NCBI RefSeq assembly: GCF_900109775.1
Contig: NZ_FOAX01000003.1
Location: forward strand, 620,001-684,000
DNA: 64,000 nt
Direction: 5' to 3'
Source of the DNA: Pseudoxanthomonas sp. GM95
GTDB lineage: Bacteria > Pseudomonadota > Gammaproteobacteria > Xanthomonadales > Xanthomonadaceae
Positions within the stretch are counted from its first letter, which is position 1. Every line of letters begins with the position of its first letter. Position numbers and translations under genes: made by a program. Under the pieces are notes generated by a model, which was not told the origin of the DNA, did no database searches, and saw only the letters and a program-made list of their open reading frames with translations. Shown here piece after piece: positions 34,777 to 44,558 of the stretch.

Positions 34777-35315
34777 ACCGTCACGGACACTTCGACGCGC
34801 TGGCGCGCACGCTGCACTGGCTGATGGCCGCGATGATCCTGGCGATGCTGTTCATCGGCGCCGGCATGGTGGTGTCGCTGGCCTGGCGTCCGGCGCTGCT
34901 GGACCTGCATCGCCCGCTAGGCATCGCGATCCTGCTGCTGGTAGTCGTGCGCCTGATCAATCGCCTGCGCAGCCCGCCGCCGCCGCTGCCCGCCGACCTG
35001 CCGGCGATCCAGAAATTCGCCGCGCATGCCTCGCACTGGTTGCTTTACGGGCTGATGTTCGCCATGCCGCTGATCGGCTGGTCGATGCTATCGGCTGGCG
35101 GCTATCCGATCGTGCTGTTCGGCGGCGTGCACCTGCCGGCGATCGCGCCGCACAGCCCGGACCTGTATGCGCTGCTGCGCCCGGCGCATACGGTGCTGGC
35201 CTACGTGCTGTTCGCCACGGTGCTGGGCCACCTCGGCGCTGCGCTGTTCCATGCCTGGGTGCGCCGCGATGGCGTGTTTTCCAGCATGGCGCGGAGTGGG
35301 AAGTCCGCGCCGTAA
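34773..35315 (+). CDS. Cytochrome b561
   Basis: A 180-aa, four-helix di-heme b-type cytochrome. Candidate heme histidines: RTLHWLM in helix 1, DLHRPLG, HASHWLLYG, and RPAHTVLAY with VLGHLGAALFHAW in the last helix. It starts within the peroxidase stop (ATGA). It should oxidise quinol and pass electrons to the partner peroxidase. A palindromic repeat follows. Confidence 0.92.
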   Translation: MNRHGHFDALARTLHWLMAAMILAMLFIGAGMVVSLAWRPALLDLHRPLGIAILLLVVVRLINRLRSPPPPLPADLPAIQKFAAHASHWLLYGLMFAMPLIGWSMLSAGGYPIVLFGGVHLPAIAPHSPDLYALLRPAHTVLAYVLFATVLGHLGAALFHAWVRRDGVFSSMARSGKSAP

Positions 35316-35332
35316 GGCGGCAGCCTGGATCT

Positions 35333-35402
35333 TGTGGGAGCTGTTTCAGCAGCGATGGGGATTCACTGGGCAAGCCTCATCGCCGATGAATCGGCTCCCA
35401 CA
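35333..35402. repeat. TGTGGGAG interspersed palindrome (two-armed copy)
   Basis: TGTGGGAGCTGTTTCAGCAGCG at 35333 and CGATGAATCGGCTCCCACA ending at 35402 form inverted arms. It lies between cytochrome b561 and the convergent queF gene. Confidence 0.8.
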
Positions 35403-35425
35403 ACAATGCAGCGCTTGCCGCGTGC

Positions 35426-36244
35426 TTACTGCCGCAGCTCGCGCAGCGGCGCCGGCGCCTGGCCTTCCCAGCCCGGCGTGACCCGCCAGGGATTGATGTC
35501 CAGCCCGCCGCGGCGCGTGTAGCGCGCTTCCACCGACAGCCTGGCCGGTGCGCAACGCGCCATCACGTCGGCGAAGATCCGCTCCACGCACTGCTCGTGG
35601 AAACCGGCGTGGTCGCGGAAGCTCACCAGGTAGCGCAGCAGGCCTTCGCGGCTCAGGCGTGGGCCTTCGTAACGCAGCACCACGCTGCCCCAGTCCGGCT
35701 GGCCGGTGACCGGGCAATTGGACTTGAGCAGATGCGAGACCAGGGTTTCGGTGACCACGCCGCCGTCCACCGCCAGGTGCGACGGATTGGGCGGACCGTA
35801 GTCGTCCACGTCCAGTTCCAGCGTGTCGATCAGCAGCGCGTCGCTGTCATGGCCGAACACCGGCAGGCCCAGCGCCACCGTCACCGGCGCACCGGCGCGC
35901 GCGGACAGGTCTGCCGCGACCTGTTCGCAGACCGCCTCGGCGCTGGCAAAGCGCGCGGCGTTGAGCGAATTCAGATACAGCTTGAGCGACTTGGATTCGA
36001 TCAATGCCTGCGAGTCCTGCGGCACGGTCAGCGTGGCGGTGGCCACCTGCGGCTTGCCGCGCAGATCCAGCCAGCCCAGTTCATAGGCATGCCAGCGGTC
36101 GTGGCCGGTGAAGGGCAGCGCTGCGTTGTCCAGGCCGAGTTCCGCGCGCGCACCGGCGCGCGGAATGGGAAACAGCAGTTCCGGATCGTAGTGCGAGGGG
36201 TAAGCGACCTCGCGGCCGAGCAGGGAGTCTTGGGGCGTATTCAT
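35426..36244 (-). CDS. queF: NADPH-dependent 7-cyano-7-deazaguanine reductase QueF
   Basis: Reduces preQ0 to preQ1 in queuosine tRNA modification. The 272-aa length is the long, two-domain proteobacterial form. [11 protein letters not shown] binds [16 protein letters not shown] carries the catalytic Cys, and [13 protein letters not shown] holds the conserved His/Glu. No key residue is missing. It stands alone between repeat and hypothetical gene. Confidence 0.96.
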   Translation of the reverse strand: MNTPQDSLLGREVAYPSHYDPELLFPIPRAGARAELGLDNAALPFTGHDRWHAYELGWLDLRGKPQVATATLTVPQDSQALIESKSLKLYLNSLNAARFASAEAVCEQVAADLSARAGAPVTVALGLPVFGHDSDALLIDTLELDVDDYGPPNPSHLAVDGGVVTETLVSHLLKSNCPVTGQPDWGSVVLRYEGPRLSREGLLRYLVSFRDHAGFHEQCVERIFADVMARCAPARLSVEARYTRRGGLDINPWRVTPGWEGQAPAPLRELRQ

Positions 36245-36320
36245 GTGGACATTTTAACGGCGGCCGCTTGCGTTGGATTGAATTGCTTTTCCTCCGCATT
36301 GCCACGTGCCCTCGTCCAAA

Positions 36321-37220
36321 TCAGGACTCTTGTGAATGGCGGTTCGCTTCGTTGACCGAGATGTACTCGTTCAGTGGTCCAAGTCCTACGCCAGCACGGC
36401 GCGCATCCACTTGTTCGGGGGCCTGCAACGTCTCGGGGACGATCCTGTCGTTCACGATCTCAAGCTGGGTGCCATAAACCTGAGGTTCGTCGCGTGCTCT
36501 GCGCACACGGTCTGTCAGATAAGCCAGCTGATAGCCGAGCGCCTCGCGCTGAGTCACCAGCGGCGTCATGAGCGACAACACGCGTTCCTGAAAAGCGGGG
36601 TCGCTGTCTGCATGCTGGGCCAACAGCCAGAAGGAGCCCGCACCATCAGGGCCGACCTGGGTGATCGTAGGCCAGCCTTGGCGGTCCACCACCTGCTTTA
36701 GCCAGGCCAGATTGTCCGCATCGATCTCGGTGATTTCCTCGAGCAGCGCTTTGTTGCTCCGGTCCTTACCGAGACGATTGCGGATGTCCTGATCCTTGTT
36801 TACCCGGACCGCCAGCGCTTGCCGCAGCGCCTTGTCGTAATGCGCTTCGCGCACGGTCTGCTCAACTTCAAGTCGCTTCACTAGCGGTAACCAACGCGGA
36901 TCCTGGTGCAGCGGATCCAGGGTGGGACTGGCCAGTAGTTCTGTGATGGGTTGGTCGAGTGCATCAAGGTCTACTACCGAAAGTCGCCCCAGTCTGAAGA
37001 GTGCAGCATCGCCATCCCCGGACATGGCCAAGCATTCCGCGGATCGAAACGATGCACCCGGCCGCGAGACCGGGAGATCTGCCAAAGCGACATAGAGGCG
37101 TGCGCAGGCTTGCCAGTCTTTGGCGTCATAGGCCGAACGTGCGGTAACTGGAGCCAGAGCTGGTGCCTGTAAGGAAGTGGCGAATATGAGAAGAGCGATC
37201 GATGGCAATCGGCGCGGCAT
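36321..37220 (-). CDS. Exported protein with DUF6624-like C-terminal region
   Basis: A 299-aa protein with a signal peptide (SIALLIFATSLQAPALA). The first half looks like helical repeat (ARLYVALADLPVSRPGASFRSAECLAMSGD, TPR-like). The second half has DADNLAWLKQVVDRQGWPTITQVG and FWLLAQHADSDPAFQERVLSLM, the DUF6624 pattern. Function is unknown. AAGGA precedes the ATG. Base composition looks less GC-rich than its neighbours. Confidence 0.75.
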   Translation of the reverse strand: MPRRLPSIALLIFATSLQAPALAPVTARSAYDAKDWQACARLYVALADLPVSRPGASFRSAECLAMSGDGDAALFRLGRLSVVDLDALDQPITELLASPTLDPLHQDPRWLPLVKRLEVEQTVREAHYDKALRQALAVRVNKDQDIRNRLGKDRSNKALLEEITEIDADNLAWLKQVVDRQGWPTITQVGPDGAGSFWLLAQHADSDPAFQERVLSLMTPLVTQREALGYQLAYLTDRVRRARDEPQVYGTQLEIVNDRIVPETLQAPEQVDARRAGVGLGPLNEYISVNEANRHSQES

Positions 37221-37300
37221 ACAACGTCCTTGTTGAGGGTGGTGGCATGAGCATGCGTTTCATGCCACCAGGCCGCAACCCACATAAGTCACGCAGTGTT

Positions 37301-37690
37301 TCAGCCCCGGTGTGGCGGCGTCTTCAACGCTTCATCGAAGCGGATGCGGTTGCCGAACGGGTCAATGACTTCCATGCCGATCGATTCGTGGAAGGTGGCT
37401 TCCACGCCGGGGCGTAGGTGGCCGTAGCCCTTGGCGCTGATTTAGGTGTGGAAGTCGCGTAGGCCGGTCACACGCACGAATACCGCCGATCCCGGACAGG
37501 CATCGCCGTGGTGTTCGGTCAGGTGCAGCACCAGGCCGGCGCGCGAGACTTGCATGTAAAGCGGCGCGGTCTCGTCGAACCGATGCTCCCAGTCGACGGT
37601 GAAGCCAAGGAAATCCACATAGAATTCCCGCGCTTTGGCCACATCGAAGATGCGCATCAGCGGAGCGGTTTCCAATATTTGCAGGGCCAT
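37301..37690 (-). pseudogene. VOC/glyoxalase-superfamily gene broken by one stop codon
   Basis: Translating 37690 to 37301 gives a full-length VOC protein of about 129 residues (REFYVDFLGFTVDWEHRF, LYMQVSRAGLVLHL near the start; EVIDPFGNRIRFDEA near the end) with a single TAA at codon 83 (37444-37442). Everything after the stop stays in frame and conserved, so inactivation is recent or it is a base-calling error. The intact family includes glyoxalase and bleomycin-resistance-like proteins. Confidence 0.82.
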
Positions 37691-37768
37691 GGCGCGTCAC
37701 CAGCGTTGGATGGGCCAGTGTGCCGCGACCAAGGCGCGCTCGCATGCCAGCTAGCGCACACCTGGGCG

Positions 37769-37801
37769 AAAAGAAAAGACCGGACGCCTGCGCGCCCGGC
37801 C
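37769..37801 (-). terminator. Terminator after aldo/keto reductase (minus strand)
   Basis: On the minus strand, a 9-bp stem GGCCGGGCG / CGTCCGGTC (two G-T wobbles, 6-base loop) is followed by TTTTCTTTTC. It lies 25 bases beyond the reductase stop. Confidence 0.75.
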
Positions 37802-37825
37802 TGTGCCTACCTCGGATAGCGAATA

Positions 37826-38821
37826 TCAGCGGTTGAGCTGGGCCATGCTGGCTTCGGGGTAGCGCTGGCCGGCGGCGGCGCCGGTGGGGAACACGGCTTC
37901 GATGGCGGCCAGGTCGGCGGCGGTCAAGGTGAGGTCGAGTGCGTCGAGATTTTCGTCCAGGTAGGGAATGCGCTTGGTGCCGGGGATCGGCACCAGGTCG
38001 TCGCCCTGCGCCAGCACCCAGGCCAGGGCGAGCTGGCCGGGGGTGACGTCGCGTTCGCGCGCAAGTGCGTTGACCTTGTCCACCAGGGCGAGGTTGGCGG
38101 CGAAGTTGTCGCCCTGGAAGCGCGGGTGGTTGCGGCGGTTGTCATCGGCGTCGAAGTCTTCCGGCGAGCGGATCGCACCGGTGAGGAAGCCACGGCCCAG
38201 CGGCGAATACGGCACGAAGCCGATGCCCAGCGCGCGCACCGTGGCCAGCACGCCGTCGGTTTCAGGATCGCGCGACCACAGCGAGTACTCGGTCTGCAGC
38301 GCGGTAATCGGATGCGTCGCATGCGCGCGGCGCAGCGTGGCCGGCGCGGCTTCGGACAGGCCCAGGAAACGCACCTTGCCCGCCTCGACCGCACGCGCCA
38401 TTTCGCCCACGGTGTCCTCGATCGGCACGTTGGGATCGATGCGGTGCTGGTAGTACAGGTCGATGTGGTCCACGCCCAGACGCTTGAGGCTGGCGTCGAC
38501 GCTGGCGCGCACGTATTCGGGCCGTCCGCTCACGCCGGTCGGGCGCGCGGCGCCGGGTTCGAACACGAAGCCGAACTTGGTCGCCAGGAACACCTGGTCG
38601 CGGCGGTCGGCGATCGCCTTGCCGACCAGCTGTTCGTTGGTGTGCGGCCCGTACATGTCCGAGGTGTCGAGCAGGGTGACGCCGCGTTCGAGCGCGTGGT
38701 GGATCACCGCGATGGCGCTGTCGTCGTCGACGCGATTGCCGTAGGACATGCTCATGCCCATGCAGCCCAGGCCGAGCGCGGAGACGGTGGGGCCGTTGCG
38801 GCCGAGGGTGCGGGTCTGCAT
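37826..38821 (-). CDS. Aldo/keto reductase, copy 1 of a related pair
   Basis: A 331-aa NADPH-dependent reductase. It opens [29 protein letters not shown] carries the catalytic Asp/Tyr, ATKFGF the Lys, YYQHRID the His; VPIPGTKR is the cofactor loop. It is closely related to the gene at 40602-41714 (same N-terminus, same motifs), which suggests duplication. Members of this AKR group reduce varied ketones and aldehydes. The 126-base gap upstream to the IclR stop shows no clear element. Confidence 0.93.
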   Translation of the reverse strand: MQTRTLGRNGPTVSALGLGCMGMSMSYGNRVDDDSAIAVIHHALERGVTLLDTSDMYGPHTNEQLVGKAIADRRDQVFLATKFGFVFEPGAARPTGVSGRPEYVRASVDASLKRLGVDHIDLYYQHRIDPNVPIEDTVGEMARAVEAGKVRFLGLSEAAPATLRRAHATHPITALQTEYSLWSRDPETDGVLATVRALGIGFVPYSPLGRGFLTGAIRSPEDFDADDNRRNHPRFQGDNFAANLALVDKVNALARERDVTPGQLALAWVLAQGDDLVPIPGTKRIPYLDENLDALDLTLTAADLAAIEAVFPTGAAAGQRYPEASMAQLNR

Positions 38822-38947
38822 CGTGACAACTCCTGTGGATCGAACGCGGGGATCGGCGCCTATTGTCTGCCGCGCATGCAGCGGATGACGTGCAGGGATC
38901 GCGTGATGTCGCGGACCGCACTGTTCCAGATGCGCTGCGCGCAGGCG

Positions 38948-39670
38948 TCAGTGCTTGAGCAGGTCGAACAGTCCGCGCATCGCACGGCCGGCGGTGCGCT
39001 GCATGCGTTCCGGGCGCAGACGCTGCGCCGAGCCGCTGGCGCTGAGCGCGGCGACCACCTGGCCGCGCAGGCGCAGCGGCAACGCCACGCAGTTGAGCCC
39101 GCGTTCGGAGGCCTGAAGATCCAGCGCGAAGCCGCGTTCGCGCACCTGCGCCAGATCGTGCAGCACCGCCGGATCCGGCGCGCGCTGGCGCAGCACCTGC
39201 GCGTGCAGGCGTTTGTCGTGCGCCAGGAAGATTTTGCCCGCCGCCGAGGTCGCAAGCGCATCGCGGGTCGGGTCCGGTGCCGGCAGGAAGGATTGGCCCT
39301 CGCGCGTCAGCGCATCGAGCACCAGATAGCTGTGCGTGCCACCGGGCACCGACAGGAAGCAGTCCTCGCCGCATAGCTCGCCGAACGCGCGCAGCGCCGG
39401 TGCGAAGGCGTGGCGCAATGCGTCGGCATCGTGCTGTGCGGCCGGCGCCAGGCGCGTGAGCCGCAGGCCGGGTGTGTAGCGATCCTGCTTGCGCACCACG
39501 TAGCCCTGGTCGGCCAGTGTGGCCAGCAGCGCATGCACGCTGGCCTTGGCCAGGCCGGTGGCACGCGCCAGTTCGCTCAGGCGCAGGCCGTCGGCATGCT
39601 GGCCGAGGTGCTGCAGCAAGGTCATGGCGTGTTCCACCGACTGGACGTGCCGATTGCGTGCAGGGGTCAT
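38948..39670 (-). CDS. IclR family transcriptional regulator
   Basis: A 240-aa regulator. The N-terminal winged helix (HAMTLLQHLGQHADGLRLSELARATGLAKASVHALLATLADQGYV, with RKQDRYTPGLRL) precedes the effector-binding domain (LATSAAGKIFLA; ERGFALDLQASERGLNCVALPL). The start at 39670 is the standard one. It is divergent from an SDR gene; a perfect palindrome lies between at 39703-39721. Effector unknown. Confidence 0.92.
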   Translation of the reverse strand: MTPARNRHVQSVEHAMTLLQHLGQHADGLRLSELARATGLAKASVHALLATLADQGYVVRKQDRYTPGLRLTRLAPAAQHDADALRHAFAPALRAFGELCGEDCFLSVPGGTHSYLVLDALTREGQSFLPAPDPTRDALATSAAGKIFLAHDKRLHAQVLRQRAPDPAVLHDLAQVRERGFALDLQASERGLNCVALPLRLRGQVVAALSASGSAQRLRPERMQRTAGRAMRGLFDLLKH

Positions 39671-39702
39671 GCGCGGGCGCTCCTGTAGCGAGTGGGGGCC
39701 AG

Positions 39703-39721
39703 TGTTCGGCTGTGCCGAACA
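39703..39721. promoter_or_regulatory. IclR-type operator palindrome
   Basis: TGTTCGGC-TGT-GCCGAACA has perfect 8-bp arms. It lies 33 bases from the IclR start and about 90 from the SDR start. The TGTTCG...CGAACA pattern resembles known IclR-family sites. Confidence 0.7.
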
Positions 39722-39809
39722 AAGCATCGTCGATCGCGTGCGAAGCGCGCGTCCCGGCGATGACGCTGCCTATTCTCCCGCGTCTTCATTGCACACGAAA
39801 AGGACCCCC

Positions 39810-40562
39810 ATGGATCTGCAACTTGCCGGCAAGCGCGTGCTGGTCAGCGGCGGCACGCGCGGCATCGGCCGCGCCATCGTCGAAGCCTTCCTTGCGGAGG
39901 GTGCGACGGTCAGCTTCTGCGCACGCAATGCGGACGGCGTCGCGCAAGCTGCGCAGACACTGGGCGAACGCGCCTTCGGACACGCCGTCGACATCAACGC
40001 ACCGGAACAGGTCGCGCGCTGGGTCGAAGACAGCGCCGCGCAGCTGGGCGGCATCGATTGCATCGTGCCCAACGTCAGTGCGCTGGCCGGCGGCGGTGCG
40101 CTGGAGACCTGGCGCAGCGCATTCAACGTCGACCTGCTGGGCACGGTGAGCTTCTTCAACGCGGCATTGCCGCATCTACTGCAGTCGCCGGCTGCGTCGG
40201 TGGTGTTGATTTCCAGCGTGTCGGGCCGCGAAGTGGATCGCTTCGCCGAACCGTACGGCGTCATCAAGGCCGCCCTGATCCACTACGGCAAGGTGCTCTC
40301 GGCGCGTCACGCGGGCGAGGGCATCCGCGTCAACACGGTCTCGCCGGGCAACGTGTATTTCGCCGATGGCGTGTGGGGCCAGATCGAGCGCGAGACGCCG
40401 GACGTGTTTGCCCAGTGCCTGGCATCCAATCCGCTCGGGCGCATGGCGCGCCCGGACGAAGTGGCCACGGCCACGGTGTTCCTGGCCAGCCCGCGCGCGG
40501 GCTTCATCACCGGCACCAACCTGCTGGTCGATGGCGGCCTGACCCGCGGCGTGCAGTTCTGA
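39810..40562 (+). CDS. Short-chain dehydrogenase/reductase
   Basis: A 250-aa classical SDR. GGTRGIG (cofactor), the middle NVSAL region, Ser in SSVSG, and GVIKAAL in place of the usual YxxxK: the tyrosine is present as PYGVIK, so the catalytic Y-x-x-x-K holds. VNTVSPGNVYF and the C-terminal TGTNLLVDGG are typical. AAAAGGA precedes the ATG. It is divergent from the IclR gene, and is the likely target of it. Confidence 0.92.
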   Translation: MDLQLAGKRVLVSGGTRGIGRAIVEAFLAEGATVSFCARNADGVAQAAQTLGERAFGHAVDINAPEQVARWVEDSAAQLGGIDCIVPNVSALAGGGALETWRSAFNVDLLGTVSFFNAALPHLLQSPAASVVLISSVSGREVDRFAEPYGVIKAALIHYGKVLSARHAGEGIRVNTVSPGNVYFADGVWGQIERETPDVFAQCLASNPLGRMARPDEVATATVFLASPRAGFITGTNLLVDGGLTRGVQF

Positions 40563-40601
40563 TCGTGCGCGACAGGCGGGGCGTCCTTGCCCCGCATGCA
40601 C

Positions 40602-41714
<1,113 letters not shown>

Positions 41715-41740
41715 TGCGAGACTCCTTTGAGGAAGAAAGA

Positions 41741-42802
41741 TCAAACGCGCGGTTGCAGCCGCGTGGTGCCGAAAAGATTGCGCACCACCAGCGGTGAGCG
41801 CAGGAAGTCGTGCGGGAAGGACGCCGTGCTGACGCTGGCATCGTCCAGCCGCGCGCATTGCGCAGCCGTGAGCTGCACCTCGAGCGCGCCGAGGTTGTCT
41901 TCCAGCTGGGCCAGCGTGCGCGCACCGATGATGGGGATCGCGCCGTGCCCCACGCGCTGCAGGGCCCAGGCGATGGCGACCTGCGCCGCGCTGTGGCTGG
42001 TCTCGGCGGCGACCGCGCGCACCACCTCGGCGATGTCCAGCGCGCGGGCGTTGAGCGCGCCGTTGGCGATGGCCACCTCGCGGCGCGTGCCGGTGGGCTT
42101 GGCTTCTGTCGGCGGCGCGAGATCGGCGTGGCCGTACTTGCCGGTCAGCACGCCGCTGCCCAGCGGCGACCAGGCCACGACACCGAGACCCAGCGCATCG
42201 GCCATCGGCAGCAGCTCGTGCTCGACGCTGCGCTGGAGCAGGCTGTATTCGATCTGCAGGGCCACCAGCGGGCTCCAGCCGCGCAGGTCGGCCAGGGTCT
42301 GCATGCGCGCGACCTGCCAGGCCGGCGTGTCGGAGATGCCGGCGTACATGACCTTGCCGGCGCGGACCAGGTCGTCGAAGGCGCGCATCACTTCCTCCAC
42401 CGGCGTGGTGCCATCCCAGGCATGCAGGTAGAGCAGGTCCAGATAGTCGGTGTTGAGCCGCTTCAGGCTGGCCTCGACCCCGCGCAGCATCGCGCGGCGA
42501 TGGTTGCCGCCGGCGTTGGGGTCGGCCGCGTCCATGCTCAGGCTGTACTTGGTGGCCAGCACCACGCGCTCGCGCCGGTGCTGCAGCAGCTTGCCCAGCA
42601 GCGCCTCGGAGCTGCCGAAGGTGTAGAAGTTGGCGGTGTCGATGAAGTTGCCGCCGCGCTCCAGGTAGGCATCGAGGATGCGGCCGGTCTCCGCTTCGTC
42701 CGCGCCCCAGCCCCAGTCCTGGCCGAAGGTCATCGTGCCCAGCGCCAGTGGACTGACGCGCAGGCCGGAGCGGCCCAGCAGGCGATAGTGGTCGAGCGAC
42801 AT
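41741..42802 (-). CDS. Aldo/keto reductase, Gcy/YajO-like group
   Basis: A 353-aa reductase of a different AKR branch from its neighbours. [17 protein letters not shown] opens the barrel; [11 protein letters not shown] holds the Asp/Tyr, ATKYSL the Lys, YLHAWD the His; [16 protein letters not shown] is the cofactor region. It ends 26 bases before the next AKR gene starts, so the two probably form one operon. It is divergent from a LysR gene. Confidence 0.92.
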   Translation of the reverse strand: MSLDHYRLLGRSGLRVSPLALGTMTFGQDWGWGADEAETGRILDAYLERGGNFIDTANFYTFGSSEALLGKLLQHRRERVVLATKYSLSMDAADPNAGGNHRRAMLRGVEASLKRLNTDYLDLLYLHAWDGTTPVEEVMRAFDDLVRAGKVMYAGISDTPAWQVARMQTLADLRGWSPLVALQIEYSLLQRSVEHELLPMADALGLGVVAWSPLGSGVLTGKYGHADLAPPTEAKPTGTRREVAIANGALNARALDIAEVVRAVAAETSHSAAQVAIAWALQRVGHGAIPIIGARTLAQLEDNLGALEVQLTAAQCARLDDASVSTASFPHDFLRSPLVVRNLFGTTRLQPRV

Positions 42803-42882
42803 GGCGGTCACCGGTTTGGGGGATGGCGGGCAGGATCGCGCTGCCGGCCATGTCGATAAACTAGGCAAATCCGAACCTGCCT

Positions 42883-42897
42883 TGAAGGTGAACTTCA
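42883..42897. promoter_or_regulatory. LysR-type palindrome at the LysR start
   Basis: TGAAG-GTGAA-CTTCA is a perfect 5-bp inverted repeat with a 5-base spacer. It overlaps the ribosome site of the LysR gene, so it could serve in autorepression. Confidence 0.45.
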
Positions 42898-42899
42898 TA

Positions 42900-43790
42900 A
42901 TGGCCGCCAGTCCGCTTCCTGCCGTGGTCGCCTTCACCCGCGTGGCCCACCACGCCAGCTTCAGTCGTGCCGCCGACGAGCTGGGTGTCAGTCCGTCCGC
43001 GCTCTCACAGACCGTGCGTGGGTTGGAACAGCAGTTGGGCGTGCGCCTGCTGCACCGGACCACGCGTCGGGTGGGCCTGACCGAGCACGGCGCGCGCTTC
43101 CTGGAACAGGTGCGGGTCGGGTTGGACCAGATCGACGCCGCGTTCCAGACCCTGGACGCCGTGCGCGACACCCCGGCCGGGCTGCTGCGCATTACCCTGC
43201 CGCGGCTGGTGGCCGAACGCCTGGTCATGCCGAGGCTGCCGGCGTTCCACGCGCGCTATCCGCAGGTGCAGGTGGAGCTGTTCGTCGATCGCTACATGGT
43301 CGACCTGGTGGCCGAGGGCTTCGATGCCGGCGTGCGCCTGGGCGAATCGCTGGCGCGCGACATGGTGGCGCTGCCGATCGGGCCGATGCACCGACAGGTG
43401 GTGGTGGGCACGCCGGACTACTTCGCCCGCCACGGCGTGCCGGCCACGCCGGCCGACCTGGTCCACCACGCCTGCATCCTCCATCGCCTCACCAGCGGCC
43501 GGCTGATGCCGTGGGAGTTCACCCGCGACGGACGCGACTTCGAGGTGGAAGTCCACGGACCACTGATCAGCAACGACAGCGAGGTCGCCTACCTGGCGGC
43601 TTGCAGCGGGCTGGGGCTGGTGCAGTGTTTCTCCGAGCTGGCGCAGGCCGATCTCGCCGAAGGTCGGTTGGTGAGCGTGCTGCAGGATTGGCAGCTGCCC
43701 TTCGCCGGTTTCCACATCTACTACCCGGCGCGCGAACACCTGCCGCCCAAACTGCGGGTGTTCGTGGATTTCATGCGCGAGGGGCTGTAG
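42900..43790 (+). CDS. LysR family regulator, divergent from aldo/keto reductases
   Basis: A 296-aa regulator. The N-terminal helix-turn-helix reads VAFTRVAHHASFSRAADELGVSPSALSQTVRGLEQ; the effector domain has VDRYMVDLVAEGFDAGVRLGE, typical of the CrgA/DmlR-like group. AAGGTGA precedes the ATG at 42900. The divergent layout suggests it controls the reductase operon 42802-40602. Confidence 0.93.
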   Translation: MAASPLPAVVAFTRVAHHASFSRAADELGVSPSALSQTVRGLEQQLGVRLLHRTTRRVGLTEHGARFLEQVRVGLDQIDAAFQTLDAVRDTPAGLLRITLPRLVAERLVMPRLPAFHARYPQVQVELFVDRYMVDLVAEGFDAGVRLGESLARDMVALPIGPMHRQVVVGTPDYFARHGVPATPADLVHHACILHRLTSGRLMPWEFTRDGRDFEVEVHGPLISNDSEVAYLAACSGLGLVQCFSELAQADLAEGRLVSVLQDWQLPFAGFHIYYPAREHLPPKLRVFVDFMREGL

Positions 43791-43821
43791 CGGCCGTTGC
43801 CTTTTCTGCTGTGAAGCAAGG

Positions 43822-44048
43822 GCAAAAGCTTCCGCGCCGCTACGCGGCACGTCTTCCTTTTGTCTTGGCAAAAGGAAGCAAAACCGCCAGCGCCTGTCCC
43901 CAAGAGGGGATTGAAAACACTCGCCGATGCTGCGCATCGGTACCCTGTGCTCCTCGCTGGAAACGGCACGGCGCGGGAACTCGCTGCGCTCAAACACTCG
44001 CGCCTCTTCGGCCGTTTCCAGCTCCGGTGCTCGGCTCGCTTTGAAGGC
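43822..44048 (+). repeat. Dispersed intergenic repeat, copy B
   Basis: Homologous in inverted orientation to 27781-27990. Stem 1: CTGGAAACGGC (43957-43967) / GCCGTTTCCAG (44011-44021). Stem 2: CTTCCTTTTG (43853-43862), loop TCTTGG, CAAAAGGAAG (43869-43878). The sequence between the stem 1 arms is almost identical in both copies. Confidence 0.85.
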
Positions 44049-44182
44049 GCTGAAGATCAAGAGCCGAGCAAAAGCAGAAGCGGGGCAGGAGCAAAGCGAC
44101 AGCAAGAGCGATGACTCCAGCAGCCGATAAACGTTGGTCATGAGCGAACGGCCTTTCGGGAACGCTGAGCGAGACTAGCTGC

Positions 44183-44224
44183 TTCGCCCTTCGCCCTTCG
44201 CCCTTCGCCCTTCGCCCTTCGCTC
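44183..44224 (+). repeat. TTCGCCC heptamer tandem repeat
   Basis: Five perfect TTCGCCC units (44183-44217) and one imperfect (TTCGCTC). It lies in the 768-base gene-free region 43791-44558. Confidence 0.92.
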
Positions 44225-44273
44225 TCAAATCTCCGTAAGGCACGGCGAAGAGGCGAGGCAAAGACCCGCAGGG

Positions 44274-44329
44274 CACCGTGCATGGATGCACGGTGTTTTT
44301 GTAAGGGACAAGGATGTCCCTTACAAAAA
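44274..44329. repeat. Two adjacent perfect hairpins
   Basis: Hairpin 1: CACCGTGCAT-GG-ATGCACGGTG (44274-44295). Hairpin 2: TTTTTGTAAGGGACA-AGGA-TGTCCCTTACAAAAA (44296-44329), 15-bp perfect arms. Hairpin 1 plus the TTTTT of hairpin 2 looks like a terminator on the plus strand; the two structures abut without a gap. Confidence 0.85.
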
Positions 44330-44387
44330 TCCCTCGCCGCGTAGCGAACCCGCGAAGCGGGCGTGCTGCCCGGTGTGTGTTTCTTTG

Positions 44388-44420
44388 CCTACCTTTCTTT
44401 GCACAAGCAAAGAAAGTAGG
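44388..44420. repeat. CCTAC...GTAGG hairpin, third member of the stem 2 family
   Basis: CCTACCTTTCTTTGC (44388-44402), loop ACAA, GCAAAGAAAGTAGG (44407-44420), one bulged base. It resembles stem 2 of the dispersed repeats at 27936 and 43853. Confidence 0.7.
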
Positions 44421-44558
44421 TCGTGGCGCGAAGCGCCGCGAAAGCTCTGCTTTCACCTCGAACGGCGAAGTCAATCAATCCTGATCGTCGAACGCCCCGT
44501 CAAGCACGAAAGCACTGCCTTTCAGCAAGAGCGTAGAAGCATCACAACGCAACCAACA

